Of a stretch of DNA of 63,771 nucleotides, positions 17,402 through 24,069 are shown one piece after another. The position numbers were made by a program, and so were the translations under genes. Numbering within the stretch: position 1 is the stretch's first letter; the number at the start of each line of letters is the position of its first letter. The notes under the pieces are model-generated. The model worked only from the letters and a program-made list of their open reading frames with translations, did not search any database and was not told the origin of the DNA. Source of the stretch: Defluviitaleaceae bacterium (GTDB lineage Bacteria > Bacillota > Clostridia > Lachnospirales > WQUN01); NCBI GenBank assembly GCA_009788055.1, contig WQSG01000009.1:1-63771 (forward strand), given 5' to 3'.

Positions 17402-19031
17402 TAATCGCACCCGCCCTTCTTTCCATAATCAATCGGGCTTCAAATGCCGTTGTGCCGTAAATCCAGTCTGTCGTGTCGCTTTCCACAACATTGCCGACTA
17501 CGCCGGAATCGCGGAACAATTCATGGTCGCGGAAATGCTCCAGCAAGTCCGCAAGATGGCTGTAGTACGCGGCGTGTGCGCGTATGGTAACTCTGTCTTC
17601 ATTTGCGTTAATCGTTTGAATATGCGAAAATCCTGCCTCAAAAATTTCAGGCACAACAACGGCTGCCTGCGCAAATTCCGCATAGAAATCATCAATGCCG
17701 TCAACGCGTGTTTCAATGAAATCAATACGGCTTCCAAGTTCTTCAACCATATGCACCGTTGGTGACCCCGCAACAAAAGCCAAAACCCTGTTGGCTTCGC
17801 CGTCCATCGCCCTGTATTCGCGCCTAAGTGCCTGCTCCCGAATGTACGGGATAAACATTCCCAACGCCAGCATTCCAAAAATAACAACCGCACAAGCGGC
17901 GGCATAACCCGTGAGCCGCGCCTTTGGGTTACGAATTATCGGCGGCGTTTTAACATTAAGCATATGTTGCGCACCAATAATCGACGAATGAATACCTGCC
18001 GCATAAGCATCCAAATAAGTACCCTTGTCGTCGGATATGCTGTCTGCAATGCCCGAAAGCATCCAAACATCCGTAGAGTAAACGGGAATACTTAACCCCG
18101 AAGAAAGCCTATCCGTAAAGCCCGCCTTAGTCGCGCCCAGCACAAGAATAGCGTCTATATCCGCACGTTCCTGATACTTTATGAAGTCTGTAACAAATGA
18201 AATCTCGCTTAAAATAGCTTCAACATTAAACTCCAAAACGGGCGGCGCATTGGAGTCTTTCTGCGCTTCCATTTCGTCCAAAGTAGCCACACCGGATGCC
18301 GTCTGCACCGCAGAAAAATACTGCGTACTATAGAAAAACCCATCCAGATACAGCGTAATATTGGGCATCGCACTGCTCAAGTCCAAAATCCCGAACGACT
18401 GCGGCGCACTACCGTCCACAATACAGCACTTTTTAACCAAACGCCCGCGAACATTCTCGCTAACATCCAAGTTTACAACTTTAAAACCCGCCCAATTAAC
18501 CGCAGACGATATCGCAGTTGCCATATCTTTCGGCATTGCCGCAACAAAAACATCCAGCGTTGCCGCTTTGCCTTCTGCGGCCTCGTTACGCCTTTGCACC
18601 TCGGCACTAATTACAAAACCCGACGGCGTACCCGGCAAATAAGAAGCAATCTCGTGCTTAGCATTTTCCAGCATAGCCGCATGGTTAAACTCCGGCCAAG
18701 TAAACCTTTGCACAATAATTTGCGGCCCGCCTGCCACAACAGAACACGCAAAGCCCGCGCCCTTAGGCACCTTCGCGTCCCGCGCCGCATTCCGTATAGA
18801 CTGCGACAACCTGCCAATCCAAGACTTATCTGCCCAAATCGGTTCGCCTTCCAACTGCGCAATCCCATTGCCGATAATCTTTCCTTTTGCATCTACACGC
18901 AAAACCTTAACCGCCGCAGAACTTACCTCAATACGATACTGCACCTGCTTTTGCTTAGGGTTTGGCTTTGAAATCTTGCTTTTAACAACCGCCGCCTTCT
19001 TGCCCTTCCCCGCACTTTTCTCTACTGCCAT
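17394..19031 (-). CDS. pilMN: Fused PilM-PilN type IV pilus assembly protein
   Basis: A 545-residue protein. Residues about 30-350 form an actin-like PilM domain (TWPEFNHAAMLENAKHEIASY, FGILDLSS, ILVLGATKAGF, YLDAYAAGIHSS). A basic stretch and one transmembrane helix (374-394) follow, then a PilN-like extracytoplasmic domain (395-545). PilM and PilN are usually separate: PilM is a cytoplasmic ring and PilN has a short cytoplasmic tail that docks into it. The fusion would make that contact permanent. The first 30 residues are Lys-rich. The start follows GAGAGGTGAC. Confidence 0.82.
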   Translation of the reverse strand: MAVEKSAGKGKKAAVVKSKISKPNPKQKQVQYRIEVSSAAVKVLRVDAKGKIIGNGIAQLEGEPIWADKSWIGRLSQSIRNAARDAKVPKGAGFACSVVAGGPQIIVQRFTWPEFNHAAMLENAKHEIASYLPGTPSGFVISAEVQRRNEAAEGKAATLDVFVAAMPKDMATAISSAVNWAGFKVVNLDVSENVRGRLVKKCCIVDGSAPQSFGILDLSSAMPNITLYLDGFFYSTQYFSAVQTASGVATLDEMEAQKDSNAPPVLEFNVEAILSEISFVTDFIKYQERADIDAILVLGATKAGFTDRLSSGLSIPVYSTDVWMLSGIADSISDDKGTYLDAYAAGIHSSIIGAQHMLNVKTPPIIRNPKARLTGYAAACAVVIFGMLALGMFIPYIREQALRREYRAMDGEANRVLAFVAGSPTVHMVEELGSRIDFIETRVDGIDDFYAEFAQAAVVVPEIFEAGFSHIQTINANEDRVTIRAHAAYYSHLADLLEHFRDHELFRDSGVVGNVVESDTTDWIYGTTAFEARLIMERRAGAINE

Positions 19032-19088
19032 ATGTCACCTCTCATCAATGGAGTGGATTGCTTGTGAAAGAATAATATTTCAAATAAC

Positions 19089-19415
19089 TTACGACTGCCA
19101 CAATACAACCCCTTCTTCTCGTATATATTTATTCGTGTCAAAAATATGGGTTGCGTTGTTTATGGCATCTTTTGTTGTAAAAAACAGATTTATCTTCACT
19201 TGCGAATTTATCTCATCACCCAAGCAAACAAGTTCACCACGTTCACGCGGCGTAAGAATCGCTTCCATAACAACCGCGATATCAACATCCGAAGATATGG
19301 TTGCCGTACCGCGAGCCTGGGACCCAAACAAAACAAGCGAGTCTACATCAAATGCCTTCTTCTCAAACTCGCGGACATATTCGTCCACAAACTCCTTCGC
19401 ATGGCTTTTGCGCAT
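19089..19415 (-). CDS. MNT-type nucleotidyltransferase
   Basis: A 108-residue minimal nucleotidyltransferase with the polymerase-beta signature LVLFGSQARG followed by SSDVDIAVV (two of the metal-binding aspartates). Such proteins act as MNT antitoxins that AMPylate a HEPN toxin, but no HEPN gene is adjacent. It has an AGGAGG ribosome-binding site and lies inside the pilus operon between a RelE/antitoxin pair and pilMN. It could be a leftover of a HEPN-MNT pair or a stand-alone enzyme. Confidence 0.8.
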   Translation of the reverse strand: MRKSHAKEFVDEYVREFEKKAFDVDSLVLFGSQARGTATISSDVDIAVVMEAILTPRERGELVCLGDEINSQVKINLFFTTKDAINNATHIFDTNKYIREEGVVLWQS

Positions 19416-19433
19416 GGGCTTCCTCCTGTGTGC

Positions 19434-19667
19434 CTACTTATATATGTCACCTCGGCTACCGATTTTGCGAATAATGATATCACCATCTTTTATATGGTAC
19501 ATCACACGCCAATCACCAACGCGCAAACGAAAAGCAGAATCTTCATTTACCAACGGTCGCACATCTCCTTTTGGTAGCGCAAGAATTGCCGAAATCAACC
19601 GTTGCCGTTCTTTGTCCGCAAGTTTCCTCAAGTACTTCCGTGGGTCGCTTAAAATTATTAATCTCAT
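19434..19667 (-). CDS. RelE/ParE-family toxin
   Basis: A 77-residue toxin with the family's compact fold: an N-terminal strand and helices (LADKERQRLISAILALPKGD), then FRLRVGDWRVMYHIKDGDIIIRKIGSRGDIY, which carries the conserved R-x-G-x-(Y/W)-R-x-(I/M)-Y pattern. Members cleave mRNA at the ribosome (RelE) or block gyrase (ParE); which applies is not clear. Its ATG overlaps the stop of the upstream antitoxin gene (ATGA). It lies within the pilus operon. Confidence 0.85.
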   Translation of the reverse strand: MRLIILSDPRKYLRKLADKERQRLISAILALPKGDVRPLVNEDSAFRLRVGDWRVMYHIKDGDIIIRKIGSRGDIYK

Positions 19668-19888
19668 GCACCCATCCCAAATTCTTTTATAAATTCTTCA
19701 AATGGCATGGGGTTGCCGTTATCTTCGCCGAACGAACTGCGAAACAACTCTGCACAATACTCATCATCCGCAACATCCGCAACCATTCTTAACGACGCTT
19801 CCAGCGTAACAACGAGATTAACCAACTGATTTTCAGGAAAGGTCTCTATTATGTCAAAACATCTTTTCTTTGCCGTTAAAACGCTCAA
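19664..19888 (-). CDS. Antitoxin partner of the RelE-like toxin
   Basis: A 74-residue acidic protein starting at TTG with GGAG 8 bases upstream. It has no clear ribbon-helix-helix at the N-terminus. Its ETFPENQLVNLVVTLEASLRM region resembles the helical segment of the antitoxin at 23762-24058 (LPDIATTLESTVRM), suggesting the two are related. The C-terminus (MPFEEFIKEFG) would be the toxin-binding tail. The assignment rests mainly on the 4-base overlap with the toxin gene. Confidence 0.65.
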   Translation of the reverse strand: MSVLTAKKRCFDIIETFPENQLVNLVVTLEASLRMVADVADDEYCAELFRSSFGEDNGNPMPFEEFIKEFGMGA

Positions 19889-19934
19889 AAAATCAACTCC
19901 ATATCTTCGTCATCTGTCACCGTTCCCGCACCAA

Positions 19935-20645
19935 TTACGGGGCTGACGGCATACGCCTAAAGGACGCCGCAGAGTTAATATTCCAGCCGTCAAAAACAAA
20001 TGGTGTACTCGTCGGTATCAGCACCTGAAACGCAATATTTACACGGCTGTAGTCAGATGGGGTTGGCGGAACAGTAACCGGAGTAACCGGGAACATGGTA
20101 GGCTCAAAGCTGTGCATGACGGTTGGCACGAATAGATTTTCCCAGTAATCATCCCTGTAAATGGTGGTTGTGGGATAGTTATAGTCGCAGACTATCGTGC
20201 GTGTGAGAATGTAGGTATCGTAACCGCCATTAACAGGGCAGTCAGCCACATATCTGTCTAGTTCGTAAGTAATTCTAATCGGATACCCGTCTTCATCTAT
20301 TGCCGTTAGTATCAGCCTGTAAGTTTCCGTTACAGGCGGTGGTGGTGGCGGTGGGCAAGTACATGGGTCTGTGCCGCACGTACAGGGGGGGGGTGGCACA
20401 GGTAGACCGGGTATATCAAATTCCTCTACATCCGCAGTATCACTCATGCGCACGTCACGCACGATATTAAGCAAAGCCATTCGCGCCTGTTGTTCGGCAG
20501 AATGCTGTGCTTGAAGACGGCGTTGGTCTGCGGAAGCGGCAGACATCCGCATCATCAGCCCCATAACACCGCCCATTATTACCATCAACACCGTTATCGT
20601 GATAATAAGCTCCACCAAAGAAAAGCCCTTCATGCTTTTGCGCAT
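19935..20645 (-). CDS. Prepilin-like protein with Pro/Cys-rich insert
   Basis: A 236-residue minor-pilin-type protein. The leader RKSMKG is cut before FSLVELIITITVL, with Glu5 present, followed by the hydrophobic helix. Residues about 80-110 are a proline-rich insert containing Cys-Thr-Cys...Cys-Thr-Cys, which could form disulphides or bind metal. It is partly encoded by a run of nine C bases on the coding strand. The start at ATG 20645 follows AAAGGGGGC; a longer open frame overlaps the upstream pilin gene. It may be a tip or initiating pilin (PulG/PilW-like), by size. Confidence 0.85.
   Translation of the reverse strand: MRKSMKGFSLVELIITITVLMVIMGGVMGLMMRMSAASADQRRLQAQHSAEQQARMALLNIVRDVRMSDTADVEEFDIPGLPVPPPPCTCGTDPCTCPPPPPPPVTETYRLILTAIDEDGYPIRITYELDRYVADCPVNGGYDTYILTRTIVCDYNYPTTTIYRDDYWENLFVPTVMHSFEPTMFPVTPVTVPPTPSDYSRVNIAFQVLIPTSTPFVFDGWNINSAASFRRMPSAP
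20385..20393 (-). repeat. Homopolymeric tract G9 (C9 on the coding strand)
   Basis: Nine consecutive G bases (C on the coding strand) lie within the Pro-rich part of the prepilin gene. Loss or gain of one base would truncate the protein, so this is a candidate slippage site. Confidence 0.8.
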
Positions 20646-20671
20646 ACCAAAGCCCCCTTTCTTAAGAAATC

Positions 20672-21151
20672 TTACACAATACTTCCGCTTACATTTATTA
20701 TGTTGCTGTGGCGGAAAAACCAATCACTGTCAGATGGTCTATATACATAAACCGTTACACGAATTAGCATAAGATATCCTTCATCTATACCATCTTCATA
20801 CCCGGCACAGCACGTCGCGTCGGTACAAAATTCTACAATACTCGCCGCGTAAAATTCGCGCTCCAACCGCACGTCAAAGTCACCGCTTGAGCAAGGAAGC
20901 CGAATGCCCCAGTCTTCAGTCGCCAAATCAGCGCACCAAAACCTGCCCATTAAGCTTTCCATTTGCAACTGCGCTTCAATGCTTGCGCCGGTCAAATAAT
21001 TTGCCCGTGCGCTGGTGCTTAACCCAACATGAAAAACAGTAACAACACCGGCAATAGCAATACCCAGCATTGTCACCGCAATAATCAATTCAACTAGCGT
21101 AAGCCCCTTGCGGTGCTTATTTTTTATTTCGGCAAAATTGTTTCCACTCAT
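20672..21151 (-). CDS. Prepilin-type protein (minor pilin)
   Basis: A 159-residue protein with a charged leader ending HRKG, then LTLVELIIAVTMLGIAIAG, a class III prepilin signal with Glu5. The globular part contains a cluster of cysteines (CTDATCC). The size and the LTLVEL start are like PilV/PilI-type minor pilins. It ends 26 bases before the next prepilin start; together they form a minor-pilin set. Confidence 0.85.
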   Translation of the reverse strand: MSGNNFAEIKNKHRKGLTLVELIIAVTMLGIAIAGVVTVFHVGLSTSARANYLTGASIEAQLQMESLMGRFWCADLATEDWGIRLPCSSGDFDVRLEREFYAASIVEFCTDATCCAGYEDGIDEGYLMLIRVTVYVYRPSDSDWFFRHSNIINVSGSIV

Positions 21152-21181
21152 AAAACACCTCCCAGTTGGTTTGTTTCAACC

Positions 21182-21598
21182 TTACCAAGCCGTATAATTT
21201 TGTATAAACGCAGTATCAACCGAAGCAAAGTCATTTGCAAAAATTACTGCGGCAATTGCACGAGTCCTGTGGTCAGTAGTCGAAAAAACAACAACAGACG
21301 TTTCTTCCGCACGAACACCCCTCGCAGGGGTCACGAATATAAGTCGAGGAGGGTCATCCGCAGCAAGTGCGGTAATTCCGGCAGTGTTGGTTATTTGGTT
21401 AACGCCGGGCGTAGCGTTGAAATTATTTACCGCCGCAACTAAGGCTTCTGCGTCCGCACTAAGCATGGCACGCCGTGCATTATCCTGCACCCCGTTAAAT
21501 GCCAAAACCGCCCCAACGGACAAGATTGCCAAAACAGAAATAACAATAATAAGCTCCACCAATGTGAAGCCCCCTGTTTTTTTTGATAAGTTTTTCAT
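21182..21598 (-). CDS. Prepilin-type protein
   Basis: A 138-residue protein with leader MKNLSKKTGG, then FTLVELIIVISVLAILSVGAV (signal and hydrophobic helix), and a small globular domain without cysteines. Similar in size and start to the prepilin at 22951-23355, so it could be a second structural subunit. The ribosome-binding site is AAAGGGTGG. It lies 49 bases downstream of the BrnT/BrnA-like pair. Confidence 0.87.
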   Translation of the reverse strand: MKNLSKKTGGFTLVELIIVISVLAILSVGAVLAFNGVQDNARRAMLSADAEALVAAVNNFNATPGVNQITNTAGITALAADDPPRLIFVTPARGVRAEETSVVVFSTTDHRTRAIAAVIFANDFASVDTAFIQNYTAW

Positions 21599-21647
21599 AA
21601 AACCACCCTTTCACTTATATAATCGCCGTGTCCTTATCGTTCAATGG

Positions 21648-21812
21648 CTAGACTGCCTTTTGATATGATTTATCTGTGTCTGTATTTGTGGCGTTGGGAC
21701 AAGAATCATTTTCGTCCGGGTCATACTGTACTCTAACAATGTACCCGTGTTTTTTTATTTTCTCTGCATACGGGTTCTTTTTTGCGTTTGAAAAATCATA
21801 TTCATCTTTCAT
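21648..21812 (-). CDS. brnA: Short BrnA-like antitoxin
   Basis: A 54-residue gene starting at ATG 21812 with GGAGG upstream, 2 bases after the BrnT-like toxin. The N-terminus (KDEYDFSNAKKNPYAEKIKK) closely resembles the start of BrnA and similar antitoxins. The remainder is short and polar, and the usual C-terminal ribbon-helix-helix DNA-binding part is not evident, so it may neutralise but not autoregulate. Identified from position and N-terminal similarity. Confidence 0.65.
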   Translation of the reverse strand: MKDEYDFSNAKKNPYAEKIKKHGYIVRVQYDPDENDSCPNATNTDTDKSYQKAV

Positions 21813-21814
21813 AG

Positions 21815-22117
21815 TCAACCTCCGAACTTATACATTAACTCTTCCTTCTTGGTTGCTTTTCGCGCAGAAATTATCCGAACAACAGACTCATCATCTTCCC
21901 TGTAGCAATGGCAAACAATTAATAAATTTGCCTTTCGGCTGAAACCTAGCAATACAAAGCGTTCTTCTTGTGCAGAATGGTTTTCATCTTGTATCATCAA
22001 AGCATTAACATCTTTGAATGCAGTAGCTGCTTCATAAAATGATATTTTGTGTTTCCGTTCATTTAATTCCAGCTTTTTTTCATTCCAGTCAAAATAAATA
22101 CCCTCAAATTCAAACAA
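21815..22117 (-). CDS. brnT: BrnT-family ribonuclease toxin
   Basis: A 100-residue protein with the BrnT signature: FDWNEKKLELNERKHKISFYEA near the start, FVLLGFSRKANLLIVCHCY in the middle, and RIISARKATKKEE at the end. BrnT is a RelE-fold ribonuclease. The start appears to be TTG at 22117, with AAAGGA upstream. In known pairs the toxin gene comes first and brnA follows, as here. The pair sits between two prepilin genes. Confidence 0.87.
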   Translation of the reverse strand: MFEFEGIYFDWNEKKLELNERKHKISFYEAATAFKDVNALMIQDENHSAQEERFVLLGFSRKANLLIVCHCYREDDESVVRIISARKATKKEELMYKFGG

Positions 22118-22152
22118 AAAAACTCATTCCTTTTTGCCATGCCGTACACTTG

Positions 22153-22455
22153 TCACTTTGCCAATGCAAGCCTTATCCTGTCAAATTTTTGGTCGGTCTC
22201 GTCTTGCATATTGGCAAGCCTGCAAATCAACTCGTATGATAGTTCTATAGTTGCGGAATCCTCATCTTGCTTTTCTTTTATTGCCACAATATCGGCTTGC
22301 ATTGCCGTTTGGCATTTCTCCAAATTGCCAAGCCGTCCGTCCATCTGCGCCATATCACCTTGCATTCTTGTCATATCATTTTGCATTTTTGTCATATCGC
22401 CTTGTATTTGCGTAAGAAGTTCCATTACACTATCTTCAAAAGATTTCTTTGGCAT
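22153..22455 (-). CDS. Coiled-coil protein with heptad repeats
   Basis: A 100-residue protein that is almost entirely coiled coil, with near-exact seven-residue repeats (MTKMQND, MTRMQGD, MAQMDGR). I know no function. It resembles the larger repeat protein at 31171-31734 in style. The start at ATG 22455 follows AAAGGGGTG; a longer frame upstream has no support. It lies in the pilus operon just ahead of the BrnT/BrnA-like pair. Confidence 0.6.
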   Translation of the reverse strand: MPKKSFEDSVMELLTQIQGDMTKMQNDMTRMQGDMAQMDGRLGNLEKCQTAMQADIVAIKEKQDEDSATIELSYELICRLANMQDETDQKFDRIRLALAK

Positions 22456-22639
22456 ATCAACACCCCTTTCATGTAGTATGTACCCCATAAATTTATTAGC
22501 TTGCGCAAACATAGCAACTTTCAAGTTTTGAAATAGAGTTTTTAATTTGCATTTCAGTTTTTGAAACATCGGCCATTAGTTCCGTTTCAATGCTTGCAAT
22601 GCGGGCTATAATGGATTCACATGGTAGAACTCCAAACTT

Positions 22640-22870
22640 CAAAAGCCTAACGTGAACCCCAAAACACCAAAGGGACAGGGCGGCAAGGAAGGTTTTAACC
22701 ATGCCCTGCCCCTTTGATGTGGGGATACAAAACTTATGAAAGATTAGGATGAAAGGAGACAGATGAACCGTCTCCTTGTCAACGTCCATATCTCGCATAA
22801 TTTGAAAAACCCAAAACACCAAACGGGGCAGGGCGGCAGGGAAAGTTTTAACCATGTCCTGCCCCGTGAT
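22640..22870. repeat. Two direct repeats, each a hairpin, with a third hairpin between
   Basis: Two copies of about 65 bases, starting near 22652 and 22808, share the pattern CCAAAACACCAAA-GGGRCAGGGCGGC-...-GTTTTAACCATG-CCTGCCCC. Each folds into a stem of about 10 bp. Between them GGAGAC/GTCTCC forms a short hairpin (about 22756-22777). Read on the minus strand, each stem is followed by a T-rich stretch. No convincing gene lies in 22456-22950. Confidence 0.7.
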
Positions 22871-22950
22871 GAAACGGGATGTGTTACACGAGATGCTGTG
22901 ACAGGATACAACTAACGTCTCATATGGGTTTTCTTTACTGAAGATTGGGA

Positions 22951-23355
22951 TTATGCCGCAACTTCATCAAGGTCATCATCATCCGCAACAAGCACCCAAA
23001 CGTTACCGTCGCCATCGATCCAATCCAGTACTTGATCGAAACGCGCCGCACTTGAAAATGCAATCCTAAACTCTAAAGGATCACCAATACCAATATCAAC
23101 AATGCCTTCCCAATAAGATGAACCACCAGCTCCGTCAACGGTGGTTTCATCTCCTCCCGCGGCCAAATAGTTGTTGAACGTATCCGCCAACTGCAACGCT
23201 GCAGTTCTATTGGATGCTATTCTTGCATTTCGCTGTATCCCAGCAATAGCTATTACCGCTCCTACTGCAAGCAATGCTAAGACCGCAACTACTACGATAA
23301 GTTCAACAAGCGTAAAACCTTTACGGTTCTTGCTGTTAATGAGATTTTTGTTCAT
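22951..23355 (-). CDS. pilA: Major type IV pilin candidate
   Basis: A 134-residue prepilin: leader MNKNLINSKNRKG, then FTLVELIVVVAVLALLAVGAV, with a small acidic globular domain. I favour it as the main structural subunit because it is the first prepilin after pilB-pilC, has a very strong ribosome-binding site (TAAAGGAGG), and is followed by tandem hairpins that could protect or end its message. A poly-G tract lies about 60 bases upstream of its start. No cysteines are seen. Confidence 0.82.
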   Translation of the reverse strand: MNKNLINSKNRKGFTLVELIVVVAVLALLAVGAVIAIAGIQRNARIASNRTAALQLADTFNNYLAAGGDETTVDGAGGSSYWEGIVDIGIGDPLEFRIAFSSAARFDQVLDWIDGDGNVWVLVADDDDLDEVAA

Positions 23356-23417
23356 GTTAAATCCTCCTTTAAGTTATGTTTTTTAGCAAGAGAACTTTCC
23401 CTATGCACTGTCGTGCA

Positions 23418-23425
23418 CCCCCCCC
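23418..23425 (-). repeat. Homopolymeric tract of eight C (G8 on the coding strand) upstream of pilin
   Basis: It lies 62 bases upstream of the pilin ATG and 70 bases after the YoeB stop, next to the small inverted repeat TGCAC-TGTC-GTGCA. Length change could alter promoter spacing or leader structure. No clear -35/-10 pair was found here. Confidence 0.7.
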
Positions 23426-23495
23426 ACAAATCTGTGTTTATTTATCTCAACCGCACTTGACGGGTGAAACCATGGTAAATTGCTTCAAACCTTAT

Positions 23496-23759
23496 TTACT
23501 TGTCGCCATAATGCCCTTTGCAAGATTTAATCTCAAAATCGCCATTGCCTGTGCCTTCGTACAGCAATCTGTTTTTCTTGTCTATTTCCCTGCTATATCC
23601 ATTTTCCCATTTTAACGCTTCCGGATGCCCCAATCCTTTTGAAAGACCGTCACGCTGTATGCTTTTTATCAGAGCATTTATTTTCTTGATGGTTTTGATA
23701 TCACGTGCTTGCCATTCGCTATATTCTTCCCATGCTTTATCCGAAAAATTTACCCCCAC
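23496..23759 (-). CDS. yoeB: YoeB/Txe-family mRNA interferase toxin
   Basis: An 87-residue toxin with family motifs: FSDKAWEEYSEWQARD at the start, IKSIQRDGLSKGLGHPEALK in the middle, and YSREIDKKNRLLYEG followed by IKSCKGHYGDK at the end, including the conserved C-terminal His-Tyr. YoeB cleaves mRNA on the ribosome. It lies 2 bases after the antitoxin gene, downstream of pilC. Confidence 0.9.
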   Translation of the reverse strand: MGVNFSDKAWEEYSEWQARDIKTIKKINALIKSIQRDGLSKGLGHPEALKWENGYSREIDKKNRLLYEGTGNGDFEIKSCKGHYGDK

Positions 23760-23761
23760 TT

Positions 23762-24058
23762 CTATACCAATCCCTTCTTGCGCTTTTCTGCAAAAGCCTC
23801 TACTTCCGTCGGGGGCATGGTTTCAAACGATTCTAATTCTTCAATTGTAAAAGTTATGGTTTTTCCTTCTTTAATTTGTTGACCGGACTGCTCTAGCTTC
23901 TCCAGATACTCTGCGTTTTGCCTTGCTTTCTCTATTTCCTTTTCGCCAACTACCATTCTGACGGTAGATTCCAGCGTTGTAGCAATATCAGGCAAAAACT
24001 TTTCAGGAAGTCGGTCAATCAGGCATAGGGAATAATGCTTCGCCGTTGTTTCTGTCAT
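23762..24058 (-). CDS. Antitoxin partner of YoeB
   Basis: A 98-residue protein. The C-terminal part (NAEYLEKLEQSGQQIKEGK, then ITFTIEELESFE) matches antitoxins that partner YoeB/RelE toxins. The N-terminal 45 residues (LPDIATTLESTVRMVVGEKE) resemble the antitoxin at 19664-19888 rather than classic YefM. Its AAGGAGG site lies directly after the pilC stop, 11 bases from it, so it is translated from the pilus transcript. Confidence 0.75.
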   Translation of the reverse strand: MTETTAKHYSLCLIDRLPEKFLPDIATTLESTVRMVVGEKEIEKARQNAEYLEKLEQSGQQIKEGKTITFTIEELESFETMPPTEVEAFAEKRKKGLV

Positions 24059-24069
24059 GATTGCCTCCT

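Noticed and set aside
21630..21660. Stretch resembling the 5' half of a tRNA (TCGTTCAATGGCTAGACTGCC)
   Set aside because: The D-arm-like sequence has no matching anticodon stem, T-arm (GGTTCGAATCC) or acceptor partner downstream, and it overlaps the end of the BrnA-like gene on the other strand.
22496..22855. 119-residue minus-strand frame between the pilin and coiled-coil genes
   Set aside because: Most of it is translation of the two hairpin repeats; only the last ~35 residues look protein-like, and there is no start signal for them.
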